Shown here: one piece after another, positions 63,879-64,000 of the stretch
Layout: each line of letters starts with the position of its first letter
How positions within the stretch are numbered: the stretch's first letter is position 1
From: Ferruginibacter sp.
Lineage (GTDB): Bacteria > Bacteroidota > Bacteroidia > Chitinophagales > Chitinophagaceae
Assembly (NCBI GenBank): GCA_025362235.1
Contig: JANYGZ010000005.1
Location: forward strand, 51,857 to 115,856
Direction of reading: 5' to 3'
Length of the DNA: 64,000 bases
Made by a program: the position numbers and the translations under genes
Notes under the pieces: generated by a model
Database searches by the model: none
What the model was told of the DNA's origin: nothing
Seen by the model: the letters and a program-made list of their open reading frames with translations, nothing else

Positions 63879-64000
63879 ATGAAACAAGCAATGTTAATTC
63901 TGGTAATGGCCACCATGCTGTATTCCTGCGGCGGCAGTCAAAATAAAGCAGAAGAAATGGCAAAGCAAATTCAGCAAACCGTTAATGAAAATTCGCCTGG
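63879..64000 (+). CDS. small lipoprotein, cut by window end
   Basis: MKQAMLILVMATMLYSCGGSQNKAEEMAKQIQQTVNE and a few more residues are visible. The lipobox LYSC with Cys17 after a hydrophobic stretch marks a lipoprotein signal, and an amphipathic helix follows. Starts 52 bases after the fibre gene on the same strand; the rest lies outside the window. Confidence 0.75.
   Translation, partial: MKQAMLILVMATMLYSCGGSQNKAEEMAKQIQQTVNENSP

Overview
The window comes from a Bacteroidota chromosome, most probably a member of the Chitinophagaceae or a close relative. The signs are AT-rich DNA with long A/T intergenic runs, type IX secretion system (T9SS) parts and C-terminal sorting domains, many proteins of families typical of this phylum (DUF4954, DUF3810, DUF2911, the PF14121-type putative porin, SDR-type L-threonine dehydrogenase), and a TTTG-N20-TAnnTTTG promoter in front of the single tRNA gene. 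No rRNA, prophage, integrase, intact insertion sequence or CRISPR array was seen.

Layout. 1-6.0 kb: the 3' part of a PorW/SprE-like TPR protein, a class A penicillin-binding protein and a hypothetical membrane-anchored protein. 6.0-7.0 kb: a small accessory patch with a RelE/ParE-type toxin-antitoxin pair, bracketed by an imperfect 21-bp direct repeat. 7-13.2 kb: a porV-like/porU-like pair on the minus strand. 13.6-19.6 kb: tyrS, a frameshifted membrane protein, divergent cyanophycinase and cyanophycin synthetase, and tRNA-Gln. 19.7-23.8 kb: small proteins, an SRPBCC protein, two SDR-fold oxidoreductases, a perfect 43-bp palindrome and a decayed fasciclin gene. 23.9-31.9 kb: a same-strand redox and cell-envelope block (sugar/sorbosone dehydrogenase-like protein with a cytochrome c, a frameshifted AraC regulator, two YHS proteins, DoxX, an outer-membrane protein, a DM13 lipoprotein, DinB, a TANGO2/NRDE protein and an ATP-grasp ligase). 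32-45 kb: sucC, purine nucleoside phosphorylase, a porin, a TlpA thioredoxin, a transglutaminase-like protein lacking its cysteine, DUF2911, DinB, a predicted seven-bladed propeller lipoprotein and a SulP transporter. 44.5-60.3 kb: mostly housekeeping genes (PpiC, DUF4954, glmS, mgtE, SET, Gfo/Idh/MocA, YceI, phosphopantetheinyl transferase, dcd, TspO, DUF3810, DUF177-rpmF-plsX, L-threonine dehydrogenase). 60.5-64 kb: a surface-protein operon (T9SS cargo, S74-chaperone fibre with 17-residue repeats, lipoprotein cut by the window end).

How the parts connect. The PorW/SprE-like and PorU/PorV-like proteins belong to the T9SS that would export cargo such as the 60.5 kb protein. CphA and CphB make and degrade the nitrogen store cyanophycin. 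DUF177-rpmF-plsX is the usual ribosome/lipid synthesis cluster.

Sequence quality. Four genes are broken by single-base indels, three of them at mononucleotide runs of six or seven bases, and one more by a single in-frame TAA. The downstream protein sequence remains sensible in each case, so assembly or sequencing errors are the first explanation to test. The best candidate for an undescribed functional system is the eight-gene run at 26.7-31.9 kb, and in particular the overlapping TANGO2-like/ATP-grasp pair at its end.
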